Below are positions 56,526 to 64,000 of a stretch of 64,000 nucleotides of DNA, in pieces; positions within the stretch are counted from its first letter, which is position 1, and the number at the start of each line of letters is the position of its first letter. The DNA is taken from the NCBI RefSeq assembly GCF_900110955.1, contig NZ_FOFR01000020.1:1-64000 (forward strand), read 5' to 3'. The notes below the pieces were generated by a model. It did no database searches. It was not told the DNA's origin and worked only from the letters and a program-made list of their open reading frames with translations. A program made the translations under genes and the position numbers. This DNA comes from Lentzea xinjiangensis. Its GTDB lineage: Bacteria; Actinomycetota; Actinomycetes; Mycobacteriales; Pseudonocardiaceae.

Positions 56526-57355
56526 TGGAGGTCCTCCAAGATGCTGTTGATCACCGCCCTCGATTGTTCCTCATCGAGAGCGACGGCAGCGAGGTCCTTC
56601 AGGATGGCTTCGTAGGTGTCCACGGTCTCCTCGTCGTCGAAGAACAGACAGCACTTGAGGCTCTCGATGTAGACGACCGGTGGGTACTTCGGGAACTTCA
56701 TCAGCCGGAAGTCGCCCGATGTGCCCGCGTGCATGCCGATCGCCGTGGGGATGATCCGGACGCTGATGTACTTGCGCACCGACATCCGCAGCAGATGGGC
56801 AAGCTGCTCCCGCCACACCTCCTCACCGCCGACCGGAAGCCGTAGTGCTTGTTCGTGCACGTAGAAGGTGAAGGTCCGGCTGTGTTCGAGGATGTTCGCG
56901 CGGGCAACCCGTGCGGCGACCACGGCCGGCATGTCATCGGCGTCGATGGGAGCTGCTTTGGTGACCTCGTTGACGTACTCCGGTATCTGGAGCAGGCCGG
57001 GCACGAGGACCATCGACCAGCAGGTGATCTCGTCGGCGTCCTTCTCCTGGTTGATCAGCGTGCGGACCTGGTCCGGCACGCCGTCGTCCGGCACCCTCAG
57101 GTAGACGTTCCCCGACTCGCGGTACAGCGCCAGCAGCTCTTCGCGTTCCTTGAGCGGTGTGCGGCAATAGGCCAGGAGCTCGCGGACCTCGGCCTCGTCC
57201 ACCCCGCCCTTGCCGGCGAGCATGTCGCAGACCTTGGCCTCCTGCCAGCCGAGCAGCTCGGCGAGCCTGCGCTGGGTCAGGCCGGTCCGCTCGACCACCT
57301 TCCGGACGCCGTTGCCGAACTCGCGGCCCACCACGCTGGACGATCTCTTGGGCAT
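56522..57355 (-). CDS. XRE-family regulator with DUF5753 domain
   Basis: 277 residues: HTH (about 14-65, GNGVRKVVERTGLTQRRLAELLGWQEAKVCDMLAG in two helices) and DUF5753 domain (about 95-270: EITCWSMVLVPGLLQIPEYV, AARVARANIL, YVHEQALRLPVG). The gene is coupled to the DUF397 gene downstream. Divergent from the DUF4262 gene with 128 bp between. It is likely the regulator of the following DUF6879-PhyH-STAND genes as well as of itself. Confidence 0.92.
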   Translation of the reverse strand: MPKRSSSVVGREFGNGVRKVVERTGLTQRRLAELLGWQEAKVCDMLAGKGGVDEAEVRELLAYCRTPLKEREELLALYRESGNVYLRVPDDGVPDQVRTLINQEKDADEITCWSMVLVPGLLQIPEYVNEVTKAAPIDADDMPAVVAARVARANILEHSRTFTFYVHEQALRLPVGGEEVWREQLAHLLRMSVRKYISVRIIPTAIGMHAGTSGDFRLMKFPKYPPVVYIESLKCCLFFDDEETVDTYEAILKDLAAVALDEEQSRAVINSILEDLQ

Positions 57356-57483
57356 GCGCGAACGCTAGGAGCAGGAGAGCCCCCGCCTCCATCGTTTCGC
57401 ACCGAATGTGCCTGAAGGTGGGAGCCCTTGGAACAGCTCCAAGCAGGCCTAAGGCACAAAAACGGTGCCGTAGGCTGGAACGC

Positions 57484-57984
57484 GTGCTTTCCGACGAAGA
57501 CATCGAGCTGCGGGCTCGCCTGCTTTCCGCGGCCGACCGGCACGGTCACACCAACGTCGTCGTGAACCCGGACGCCGAGGGCCCGGGGTACGTGTTCTCC
57601 GTGGGCGCGTGGCGGCGGTTCGGGGTGGCCGAGGCGGTGGTCATCGGGCTGCCGCAGGGCATGGGCGAGAACCTGGTCAACGCCTACGTGCAGCGGGCCA
57701 GCAAAGGTGAGCGGTTCGTGCCGGGGCAGCTCTACCACGACTTCTTCGAGGGCGTGCCGATCACGTTCGAGCGGGTCTACAAGGGGTTCTACCCGGAGTT
57801 CTTCGGCAGCGCGTACCTGCTCTACGACGGATCGGACTTCGCGGCGGTGCAGATCATCGTGCCCACGCCGCAGGGGCACTGGCCGTGGCAGCCGGACGCG
57901 CCGGAAGGGTTCCACGACCACCAGCTGATCCTCACCGAGAGCGGCCTGCCGGAGAGCTGGACGCCGGGGGTCACCGGGCCGTGA
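57484..57984 (+). CDS. DUF4262-family protein
   Basis: 166 residues, soluble. HGHTNVVVNPDAEGPGYVFSVGAW, VVIGLPQG, FVPGQLYHDFFEGVPITFERV and QIIVPTPQGHWPWQ match DUF4262 (form GW-i-v-d---P-faYT-GL). GTG at 57484 follows directly after the divergent promoter region and is overlapped at the 3' end by the GNAT gene (GTGA). Function unknown; such proteins are common next to toxin- or phage-related genes. Confidence 0.82.
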   Translation: MLSDEDIELRARLLSAADRHGHTNVVVNPDAEGPGYVFSVGAWRRFGVAEAVVIGLPQGMGENLVNAYVQRASKGERFVPGQLYHDFFEGVPITFERVYKGFYPEFFGSAYLLYDGSDFAAVQIIVPTPQGHWPWQPDAPEGFHDHQLILTESGLPESWTPGVTGP

Positions 57985-58487
57985 ACGTCCACATCGGACC
58001 GATCGGGGCCGGTCACGCCGGCGAGGTCCTGACGGTCCAGCGCGCCGCGTACCTGCCGGAGGCGCGCCGGTACGGGGCGTGGGACCTCCCGCCGCTCGTG
58101 GAGACGCTCGACGAGATCCGCGACCACCTGGGTGACGGCACGCCCGCGTTCGGCGCGTTCGACGGGCCGCGGCTGGTGGGGTCGGTGCGCAGCCGGATCG
58201 ACGGCGAGCGGATGGAGATCGCCCGGCTGGCCGTCGCGCCGGACGTGCAGGGCGGCGGCGTCGGCCGGAGATTGCTGCGGGCGGTGGCGGAGCACGCGCC
58301 CACGACGGTGAGCGTCGTCTGGCTGCTCACCGGGGCCGAGAGCGACGAGAACCTGAGGTTCTACGAGAGCGCCGGGTTCGTCCGGGCCCGCGAGCACCTC
58401 GACGCGGTCGGTATCAGGTGCGTCACCCTGGAGCAGAAGGTCATCTCACGTTCAGGGGCCGGACACGCGGGGCTGGCAGGGTCCTGA
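57981..58487 (+). CDS. GNAT-family N-acetyltransferase
   Basis: 168 residues; the acetyl-CoA loop VAPDVQGGGVGRRLLRAV and C-terminal NLRFYESAGFVRAREH are canonical. The N-terminal EVLTVQRAAYLPEARRYG resembles small-molecule acetyltransferases. GTG overlaps the DUF4262 stop codon, so the two are translationally coupled. Substrate unknown. Confidence 0.86.
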   Translation: MNVHIGPIGAGHAGEVLTVQRAAYLPEARRYGAWDLPPLVETLDEIRDHLGDGTPAFGAFDGPRLVGSVRSRIDGERMEIARLAVAPDVQGGGVGRRLLRAVAEHAPTTVSVVWLLTGAESDENLRFYESAGFVRAREHLDAVGIRCVTLEQKVISRSGAGHAGLAGS

Positions 58488-58555
58488 AGCGGTCCACCCA
58501 CGACCGACCACCGGTGCGGACGTCGATCACAACTCGGCTGATCCGTCCGGCACCC

Positions 58556-58588
58556 GTCCGCCCCGGCGCATCCGGCGCCGGGGCGGAC
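58556..58588 (+). terminator. 14-bp hairpin after the GNAT gene
   Basis: Perfect arms GTCCGCCCCGGCGC (58556-58569) and GCGCCGGGGCGGAC (58575-58588) with a 5-nt loop, 68 bp after the GNAT stop. Confidence 0.7.
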
Positions 58589-58716
58589 GCTGTTGCGGGC
58601 CCGACCGTTGTACGGAGAACGTTGTCCGGTCGGCGCGGCCCGACACCGGACAACGGTGAACCGGTAGAACTGCCGTGTGGCCACCGGTCCGGGGGGATCC
58701 AGTGGCGAGGGGGAGG

Positions 58717-58761
58717 AGCGCCCCGCCGCGCAGGGGTCAGGGGGATGCGCGGCGGGGCGCT
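58717..58761 (-). terminator. 16-bp hairpin after the TIGR03086-type gene
   Basis: Perfect arms AGCGCCCCGCCGCGCA (58717-58732) and TGCGCGGCGGGGCGCT (58746-58761), 13-nt loop, 15 bp past the minus-strand stop codon at 58777. Confidence 0.75.
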
Positions 58762-58776
58762 TCAGGCTTCCCGGGC

Positions 58777-59340
58777 CTAGGGTTTGCGGCCCAGTAGTCC
58801 GATCAGCCTCGTTTGGTCGTCGGCGTCGGAGGCAACCGGTACAGGTGAGTCGAACATCGAGGAGCCGCTCCAGTCCTCGATGTTGCGTTCGACGTACCCC
58901 AGCACCGCCGACGCCAGGTCCGGGTCGATCCGCTCGTCCGCGCCGATCGAGCGCGCCAGGTCCCACGCGTGCACCGCGAGGTCCGCGGTCATCTGCCAGC
59001 AGTACTCCTCCGCGGGGATCGTCCCGGACGACACGCTCACGGTCTTCGACAGCGCGGACGGCTCCAGCCACGCCTCGCGCGCCGCCGCGGCCGCCACCAC
59101 CCAGGACACGAGCGGGTCGTCACCCAGGTTGTCGTGGTCGAACCGGTCGCCGACCTGGTCGGGCGTGCAGCCGGCCAGCAGCTCGGGAGCCCAGAGCTGC
59201 TCGTGGACCAGATGACCGACGAGGTCTCTCACCGACCACTCCCGGCAGGGGGTGCCGAGCGACCACTGGTCGGGTGCGATCTCCCGCACCCGCCGGTCGA
59301 ACTCCGTCATCGCCACACCGTGCGCCTGGATCAACTCCAT
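58777..59340 (-). CDS. TIGR03086-type metal-binding (DinB/MDMPI-like) protein
   Basis: 187 residues. The helical bundle has TPCREWSVRDLVGHLVHEQL with the first metal His residues and WQMTADLAVHAWDLARSIG with the last, which is the actinobacterial maleylpyruvate isomerase-N/DinB fold. Such enzymes may use mycothiol as cofactor. The gene is divergent from the peptide transporter gene. No specific reaction can be given. Confidence 0.86.
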   Translation of the reverse strand: MELIQAHGVAMTEFDRRVREIAPDQWSLGTPCREWSVRDLVGHLVHEQLWAPELLAGCTPDQVGDRFDHDNLGDDPLVSWVVAAAAAREAWLEPSALSKTVSVSSGTIPAEEYCWQMTADLAVHAWDLARSIGADERIDPDLASAVLGYVERNIEDWSGSSMFDSPVPVASDADDQTRLIGLLGRKP

Positions 59341-59487
59341 CTCAGCAGTGCATCAAATCCCGCCCAGGTGCGCATCCCGGCGTGAGAGTTCGACCACTCG
59401 GACGCAACCTGAATTGCTAACCGTACGGACGTTCGGCGTAATGTGCACCGATCCGCCGTGACATCGTTGACACGAGAGGACGATGAC

Positions 59488-60957
59488 GTGAGCGCCCCTA
59501 GCGCCAGCATCTCCGCACAGGACAAGGGATTCTTCGGGCATCCCCGGGGCCTGTCCACGCTGTTCTTCACCGAGCTCTGGGAACGGTTCTCGTTCTACGG
59601 GATGAAGGCCATCCTCGGCCTGTACCTGTGGACAGCCGTGTCCGAGGGCGGCCTCGGCGTCGACAAGGCGCTCGCGCTGTCCGTCGTCGCCATCTACGGC
59701 ACCGCGGTCTACATGTCCGGCGTGGCGGGAGGCTGGCTCGCCGACCGCGTCTGGGGCGGCCAGCGCTCCACGTTCTACGGCGGCGTGCTGATCATGTGCG
59801 GCCACATCGCGCTGTCGCTGCCGATCGGCATCACGGGCGTGTACATCGGCCTGATCTTCATCGTCATCGGCACCGGCCTGCTCAAGCCGAACATCTCGAC
59901 CGTCGTCGGCGGCCTCTACGACCAGCACGACACGCGTCGTGACGCCGGCTTCACGATCTTCTACATGGCCATCAACATCGGTGGCTTCATCTCGCCGTTG
60001 ATCACCGGCGCGCTCGCGGACGGCATCGGCTACCACGCGGGCTTCGCGGTCGCCGCGATCGGCATGGCGCTCGGCCTGGTCCAGTACCAGATGGGCCGCA
60101 AGCACCTGCGCGGTTCCGCCGCGGTGCCGCCGAACCCGCTGCCCCCGGCCGAGAAGGGCCGCGTCTACGGCCTCATCGGCGGCGTCGCGGTCGCCATCGC
60201 CGGGCTGGGCGTCGTCTCGTACCTGATCGGTGGGGTCGAGGGCGTCATCCTGATGATCAGCATCATGTCGATCGTCCTGCCGATCGCGTACTTCACCGTG
60301 ATGCTGCGCAGCAAGAAGACGCTGCCGCAGGAGAAGCCGCGCGTCATCGCGTACATCCCGCTGTTCGTCGCGGCCGCGATGTTCTGGCTGATCTTCGAGC
60401 AGAGCGCGTCGGTCATCGCCGAGTTCGCCGACTCGCACGTCGACAACCACGTGTTCGGCTGGGAGTTCCCGGTCGCCTGGTTCCAGTCGATCAACCCGAT
60501 CATGATCATCGCCCTGGCGCCGGTGTTCGCGCTGCTGTGGGTGAAGCTCAAGGACCGCGCGCCCTCCACGCCGCGCAAGTTCGCGGGCGCCCTGGTGCTG
60601 GTCGGCCTGTCGTTCGTGCTCATGTACTTCGCGAGCAACTCGGCGGCCGACGGCAAGGTGACGCCGCTCTGGCTCGTGGTGATGTTCCTGATCATGACCG
60701 CCGGTGAGCTGATGCTCTCGCCGGTCGGCCTGTCGGTCACGACGAAGCTCGCGCCCAGGGCGTTCGCCTCGCAGACGATGAGCCTGTGGTTCCTCGCCAC
60801 CTCGGCGGGCACCGGTGTGGCCGCGCAGCTCGTGAAGTTCTACACGACGAGCCCCTCGGCGTACTTCCTCACGCTGGGCGGCGCGGCCGTGGTGCTCGGC
60901 ATCGCCCTGGCCGTCGCGGCACCGGCGATCCGCAAGCTGATGGCGGGCGTCGAGTAG
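59488..60957 (+). CDS. POT-family proton-dependent oligopeptide transporter
   Basis: 489 residues, 14 predicted helices as in bacterial Dtp proteins. FFTELWERFSFYGMKAIL is the ExxER[F/Y] proton-coupling motif of the first helix, and GTGLLKPNISTVVGGLY with FTIFYMAINIGGFISPL are the PTR2 signatures. It takes up di- and tripeptides. GTG at 59488 has GAGAGGA seven bases before. The upstream region contains CCGTACGG, loosely similar to the palindrome before the P450 operon. Confidence 0.94.
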   Translation: MSAPSASISAQDKGFFGHPRGLSTLFFTELWERFSFYGMKAILGLYLWTAVSEGGLGVDKALALSVVAIYGTAVYMSGVAGGWLADRVWGGQRSTFYGGVLIMCGHIALSLPIGITGVYIGLIFIVIGTGLLKPNISTVVGGLYDQHDTRRDAGFTIFYMAINIGGFISPLITGALADGIGYHAGFAVAAIGMALGLVQYQMGRKHLRGSAAVPPNPLPPAEKGRVYGLIGGVAVAIAGLGVVSYLIGGVEGVILMISIMSIVLPIAYFTVMLRSKKTLPQEKPRVIAYIPLFVAAAMFWLIFEQSASVIAEFADSHVDNHVFGWEFPVAWFQSINPIMIIALAPVFALLWVKLKDRAPSTPRKFAGALVLVGLSFVLMYFASNSAADGKVTPLWLVVMFLIMTAGELMLSPVGLSVTTKLAPRAFASQTMSLWFLATSAGTGVAAQLVKFYTTSPSAYFLTLGGAAVVLGIALAVAAPAIRKLMAGVE

Positions 60958-60967
60958 GGCTCCGGAC

Positions 60968-61022
60968 AAGGCGAGAGGGAGGCCCGTCGCGGCGGCGGTG
61001 CGGCGGGTCTCCCTCTCGCCTT
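60968..61022. terminator. 19-bp hairpin between convergent transporter and P450 genes
   Basis: Arms 60968-60986 and 61004-61022 (outer 14 bp AAGGCGAGAGGGAG perfect, then one G-T pair, then four more pairs), 17-nt loop. Confidence 0.8.
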
Positions 61023-61114
61023 CCAGCATGCACTACGCAGAAGTGTCATTGGGGCACGAACATTGCTCCAGCCGGGTGAAGTCGCGCACTCGCTGCGACG
61101 AATTTCGCCCGACG

Positions 61115-62401
61115 TCAGCTCGGGTTCACCGCGAGTGGTCGTTTGGTTTCGTTCGCTCGTACCGGAAGTCGCAACGCGCCGCGGATCAGCTTCGACCTCC
61201 TGCGCGCCACCGGGCCGTCCGGCGCGAGGCCCGGGAACCGCTTGAACAGCTCGTGCAGCGCGATGGCGCCCTCGATCCGGCTCAGACCGGCGCCGATGCA
61301 GTAGTGGATGCCCGCGCTGAACGCGAGGTGCTCGCGCGCGTTGGACCGCGTCGGGTCGAACTTCGCCGGGTCGGCGAACACCCGCGGGTCGCGGTTCGCC
61401 GCCGCCAGCACGAGCATCACCGGCATCCCCTTGGGCAGCGACACCCCCGCGAGCTCCAGGCGCTCCTTCGGCCAGCGGATCGTGTACTGGACGGGCGGGT
61501 CGAGCCGCAGGACCTCCTCGACGAACCCCTCGGCGTACTCGGGGCTCTGCGCGAGCGGCGCGACCGTGTGCGGGTTCTCGAACGCCTTCAGCACGCCGTT
61601 GCTGATCAGGTTCACCGTCGTCTCGAACCCGGCGAAGAGCAGCAGCCCGGTCGTGGCGACGAGGTCCTCGCGGCTGAGGTCCTCGTGCCGCGTCACCAGG
61701 TGGCTGACGATGTCGTCCTGCGGGTCGCGGCGGCGCTCGTCGATCAGCACGTCGATGAAGTCGTTGTACTCGATGATCGTCGCGTGCAGGTTCTTGAGCT
61801 GCTTGTGCGACCACACGCCGTCGAGCGTCTCCGCGAGCGCCGACCCCCACCGCGCGAAGGTGTCCTTGTGGTCGTCGGGCACGCCCAGCAGGTCCGCGAT
61901 GACCTGGATCGGCACCTGCGACGCGAACTCCCGCACGACGTCGAACCGGCCGTCGAGCCGGTCGAGGTAGGTCGTGACGATCTTCTGGATGGACTCCGTG
62001 CGGTCCTTCAACGCGCGCGGCGTGAAGAATGGCTGCACGAGCTTGCGGAGCCGGGTGTGGTCGGGCGGGTTCATCATCAGGAACGAGTCCTGCACCGGGT
62101 TGACGATCTTCTGGCCGTCCTTGACCAGCGTGATGGGCACCATCGACGCCTCGTCGAACGTCGCGGTGATGAACCGGCTGTCCCGCAGCACCGAGTCGCA
62201 GATCGCGCGGGACGGCGTCACGTACGCGCCCATGCGGCTGCGGACCATGTCGCCCTTGGCGCGCACCTTCTCGTACATCGCGTACGGGTCGCGGTCCGGC
62301 GGTGAGGCCATGACACCCGCGTACGGGTCACCGAGGAGCGCGTAGCCGCGGACGAGCGTGCGCATCGCGAAGAGCTGGGCGGTGGTCTTCAGCGTGGACA
62401 T
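61115..62401 (-). CDS. cytochrome P450
   Basis: 428-residue soluble bacterial P450. The I-helix oxygen motif is AGFETT (257-262), ExxR is EEVLR (295-299), and the heme-binding loop is FSAGIHYCIG with Cys368. The substrate-recognition regions do not suggest a specific ligand; the CYP107/CYP125-like groups act on fatty acids, steroids or polyketides. ATG at 62401; the TetR gene ends 31 bp upstream on the same strand, so they form an operon that a P450 substrate may induce. No dedicated ferredoxin gene is adjacent. Confidence 0.94.
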   Translation of the reverse strand: MSTLKTTAQLFAMRTLVRGYALLGDPYAGVMASPPDRDPYAMYEKVRAKGDMVRSRMGAYVTPSRAICDSVLRDSRFITATFDEASMVPITLVKDGQKIVNPVQDSFLMMNPPDHTRLRKLVQPFFTPRALKDRTESIQKIVTTYLDRLDGRFDVVREFASQVPIQVIADLLGVPDDHKDTFARWGSALAETLDGVWSHKQLKNLHATIIEYNDFIDVLIDERRRDPQDDIVSHLVTRHEDLSREDLVATTGLLLFAGFETTVNLISNGVLKAFENPHTVAPLAQSPEYAEGFVEEVLRLDPPVQYTIRWPKERLELAGVSLPKGMPVMLVLAAANRDPRVFADPAKFDPTRSNAREHLAFSAGIHYCIGAGLSRIEGAIALHELFKRFPGLAPDGPVARRRSKLIRGALRLPVRANETKRPLAVNPS

Positions 62402-62432
62402 GCGTTCACCTTGCGGTGTACGTGAAGAACCT

Positions 62433-63026
62433 TCAAGAGGTCCGGCGGTGCCTGCGCACGGTTTCCTCGACCAGGTCGAGCACCGGCTCCATGTCGTCGG
62501 CGGGAAGCCCCATCGCGAGGTGCGAGACCAGGCCTTCGAGGACGAGCTCCAGGAAGCTCGTCAGGACGGTCACGTCCACGTCGTCGCGCAGGTTGCCGGC
62601 TTCGCGCTGGCGGATCAGGCGCTGCCGGGTGGCCGCCGTGAGCTGTTCGCTGCGCTCGGCCCAGCGCGCCCGGAAGTCGGGGTCGGTGCGCAGCCGGCGC
62701 GAGACCTCGAGGCGCGTGCCGAGCCAGTCGGCCGCGTGCTCCTCGTCCCGCTTCTCCGGTTCGTCGAGGAGGTCGCGCATGACCTGGACCAGGCCCTGCG
62801 CGGCGACGACGTCGGCCATGCGGAGGGCGTCGTCCTCGGCGAGCGCGAGGAACAACGACTCCTTGTCGCGGAAGTGGTGGAAGATCGCACCACGGGACAG
62901 TCCGGTCGCCTCTTCCAGACGGCGTACGGTGGCACCCTCGTAGCCGTGACGCGCGAAGCAGGCACGCGCGCCGTCGAGGATCTGACGGCGGCGGGCGTCG
63001 AGGTGGTCCTGGCTCACCCTGGGCAC
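62433..63026 (-). CDS. TetR-family transcriptional regulator
   Basis: 197 residues. HTH at about 12-58 (RRRQILDGARACFARHGYEG, then GLSRGAIFHHFRDKESLFLA) and a C-terminal domain with RLEVSRRLRTDPDFRARWAER. GTG at 63026 is taken; GTG 63017 is equally possible, and the open frame to 63146 runs across the operator. It leads the P450 gene and sits behind a perfect 20-bp palindrome, so autorepression of the operon is likely. Confidence 0.9.
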   Translation of the reverse strand: MPRVSQDHLDARRRQILDGARACFARHGYEGATVRRLEEATGLSRGAIFHHFRDKESLFLALAEDDALRMADVVAAQGLVQVMRDLLDEPEKRDEEHAADWLGTRLEVSRRLRTDPDFRARWAERSEQLTAATRQRLIRQREAGNLRDDVDVTVLTSFLELVLEGLVSHLAMGLPADDMEPVLDLVEETVRRHRRTS

Positions 63027-63059
63027 CGGTAGATGGTGGCAGGGGGAGGGCGGGAAATC

Positions 63060-63079
63060 CAATCCGTACGTACGGATTG
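63060..63079. promoter_or_regulatory. perfect 20-bp palindrome CAATCCGTACGTACGGATTG, candidate TetR operator
   Basis: Ten-base arms with no spacer, 34 bp upstream of the TetR start and about 90 bp upstream of the divergent small gene. Length and symmetry are typical of TetR dimers. Confidence 0.75.
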
Positions 63080-63166
63080 AACAGGTCCACCCGTGTGATC
63101 CTTTCGTGTGGATCACCGGCGGGGAATGTGGGTAGCCGCGCGACATCCCCCATATCCTCCGTCGTC

Positions 63167-63319
63167 ATGGAGACCCAGCAGACCGTGGAGCTGTCGGCGC
63201 TCGTCGAGCGCCTCGGGTGGCGGCGGCGCGAGTCGACCGGCGTCCACCTGGTCGACCTGCTGCTGGGCCGCTCCGTCTCGGACCTCGTCGCCGCCCTGGC
63301 CGAGCACCGCGATCGGTGA
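63167..63319 (+). CDS. small hypothetical protein
   Basis: 50 residues: METQQTVELSALVERLGWRR, ending LAALAEHRDR-like (DLVAALAEHRDR). Charged and helical, with no membrane segment. No ribosome binding site, but TATCCT ten bases before the ATG could be a -10 box and make it leaderless. The divergent arrangement to tetR over the operator gives some support. It may not be a gene; no family recognised. Confidence 0.4.
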   Translation: METQQTVELSALVERLGWRRRESTGVHLVDLLLGRSVSDLVAALAEHRDR

Positions 63320-63468
63320 CACCGCCGGGGTGCGCGATCTGGGATCGTGACGCCTGCGCGCACCTGTGTGCACCGTTGCTTCACTTGTTCCGCAAGGATT
63401 TGAGGGCTGCGACCGCCGGATCCCGCGTGTAGCGTCGAACGGGTCAGACGATCACGGGGGTGTGAGAC

Positions 63469-64000
63469 GTGACTCCGTTGCGCAACCAACCGGTGCCGGC
63501 GAGGTTCGCCGACCGCGCCGAGGCCGAGGCCTACGTCGCCTCGGTCTGCTTCAAGCACGGTCCTCCGAGGCTGTTCGGCGTGGAGCTCGAATGGACCGTG
63601 CACCACGCGGAAGACCCAGCTCAACGGCTTGACGAACGAAGACTGGCGGCGGCTCTCGGAGAGCACGCGCCGCCGACCCTGGTACCGGACAGTCCCCAGC
63701 GGCCGCTCCCGAGCGGCACTCCCTTGACCGTCGAACCGGGCGGGCAGGTCGAGATCTCGACTCCTCCCTGCTCCAGCCTCCCGGACCTCTTCCGCACGGT
63801 CGCCAGGACATCTCCCACCTCACCGCCATCCTGGCGGACCACGGCCTCGTGCTCGGTGACCGCGGCGCCGACCAGCACCGCGGCCCCGCGCGCATGCTGC
63901 GGGTGCCCCGGTACGCGGCGATGGAGCACGCGTTCAACCAGCTCGGCGACGACGGCATCTCGATGATGTGCAGCACCGCGGGCCTGCAGGTGTGCCTCGA
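63469..64000 (+). CDS. egtA: glutamate-cysteine ligase EgtA (ergothioneine biosynthesis), partial, apparent frameshift
   Basis: EgtA joins glutamate and cysteine for ergothioneine synthesis. The first frame encodes TPLRNQPVPARFADRAEAEA, FGVELEWTVHH and the nucleotide/metal strand VEPGGQVEISTPP. At about 63804-63807 the conserved sequence moves to another frame: from 63807 on it reads DISHLTAILADHGLVLGD, then RMLRVPRYAAMEHAF and GISMMCSTAGLQVCL, up to the window end. One missing base (CC where CCC would give V-A-Q-D-I-S) restores the family sequence. The first frame stops at 63964-63966. It is either a true inactivating mutation or a sequencing error. The rest of the gene is outside. Confidence 0.85.

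Noticed and set aside
1..64000. tRNA or rRNA genes
   Set aside because: No cloverleaf-like segment with GTTCGA-type T-loop and matching acceptor stem, and no rRNA-like stretch, was recognised on either strand by eye; a tRNAscan run would settle it.

Overview
The window is high-GC actinobacterial chromosome with strong codon bias, frequent GTG/TTG starts and many 4-bp start/stop overlaps. A mycobacterial-type phosphatidylinositol mannoside gene block, two XRE/DUF5753 regulators, a DUF397 gene, an F420-type oxidoreductase, an EgtA homologue and a HelR-like protein together suggest Pseudonocardiales (a Lentzea-, Saccharothrix- or Amycolatopsis-like organism). The order is an inference; the actinobacterial origin is clear. 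I saw no tRNA, rRNA, CRISPR array or prophage; the only mobile DNA is the tail of an IS transposase at the left edge.

Left part (0.2-13.5 kb). A hydroxyacyl-CoA dehydrogenase and an ethanolamine-type permease on the minus strand face a plus-strand operon: a GlnA4-like glutamine synthetase, a gamma-glutamyl hydrolase, an aldehyde dehydrogenase, an SDR oxidoreductase and a GntR/FCD regulator. Together they read as a microcompartment-free ethanolamine (or similar amine) route via gamma-glutamylation. An AMP-forming acyl-CoA ligase, two small unknown genes and a GNAT acetyltransferase follow.

Backbone block (10.9-18.8 kb, then 36.4-37.3 and 48.9-50.3 kb). thrS, HIT protein, pgsA, PIM acyltransferase, pimA and a NUDIX protein, then pdxS, then pdxT and yebC, are in the order known from mycobacteria but broken by three accessory insertions. 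The first carries a small membrane protein and an XRE regulator. The second (18.9-36.2 kb) carries a putative secreted Cys-rich peptide pair, the reductive pyrimidine degradation operon (NCS1 transporter, ureidopropionase, dihydropyrimidinase, LLM enzyme), unrelated small genes, then PucR, a class III aminotransferase and a CoA-acylating semialdehyde dehydrogenase that complete beta-alanine degradation, and an EF-G-like GTPase. The third (37.4-48.7 kb) carries a HelR-like RNA polymerase helicase with a rifamycin-associated-element-like palindrome, AzlCD with an XRE-cupin regulator, a large LuxR-type ATPase regulator, an Lrp/PLP-lyase/permease set for amino-acid catabolism, and an aldo-keto reductase with a TetR regulator.

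Right part (50.4-64 kb). An alpha/beta hydrolase faces a TetR regulator over two operator-like dyads 21 bp apart. Then comes a minus-strand group: XRE(DUF5753)-DUF397 and, 250 bp on, a 63-residue protein, DUF6879, a PhyH-like protein with HxH instead of HxD, and a STAND ATPase with TPRs but no DNA-binding domain. This is the best candidate for an undescribed system. The rest is DUF4262, GNAT, a TIGR03086-type protein, a POT peptide transporter, a TetR-P450 operon with a perfect 20-bp palindrome upstream, and egtA with an apparent single-base frameshift running off the end. Most convergent gene pairs are separated by perfect 10-19 bp hairpins, i.e. bidirectional terminators.
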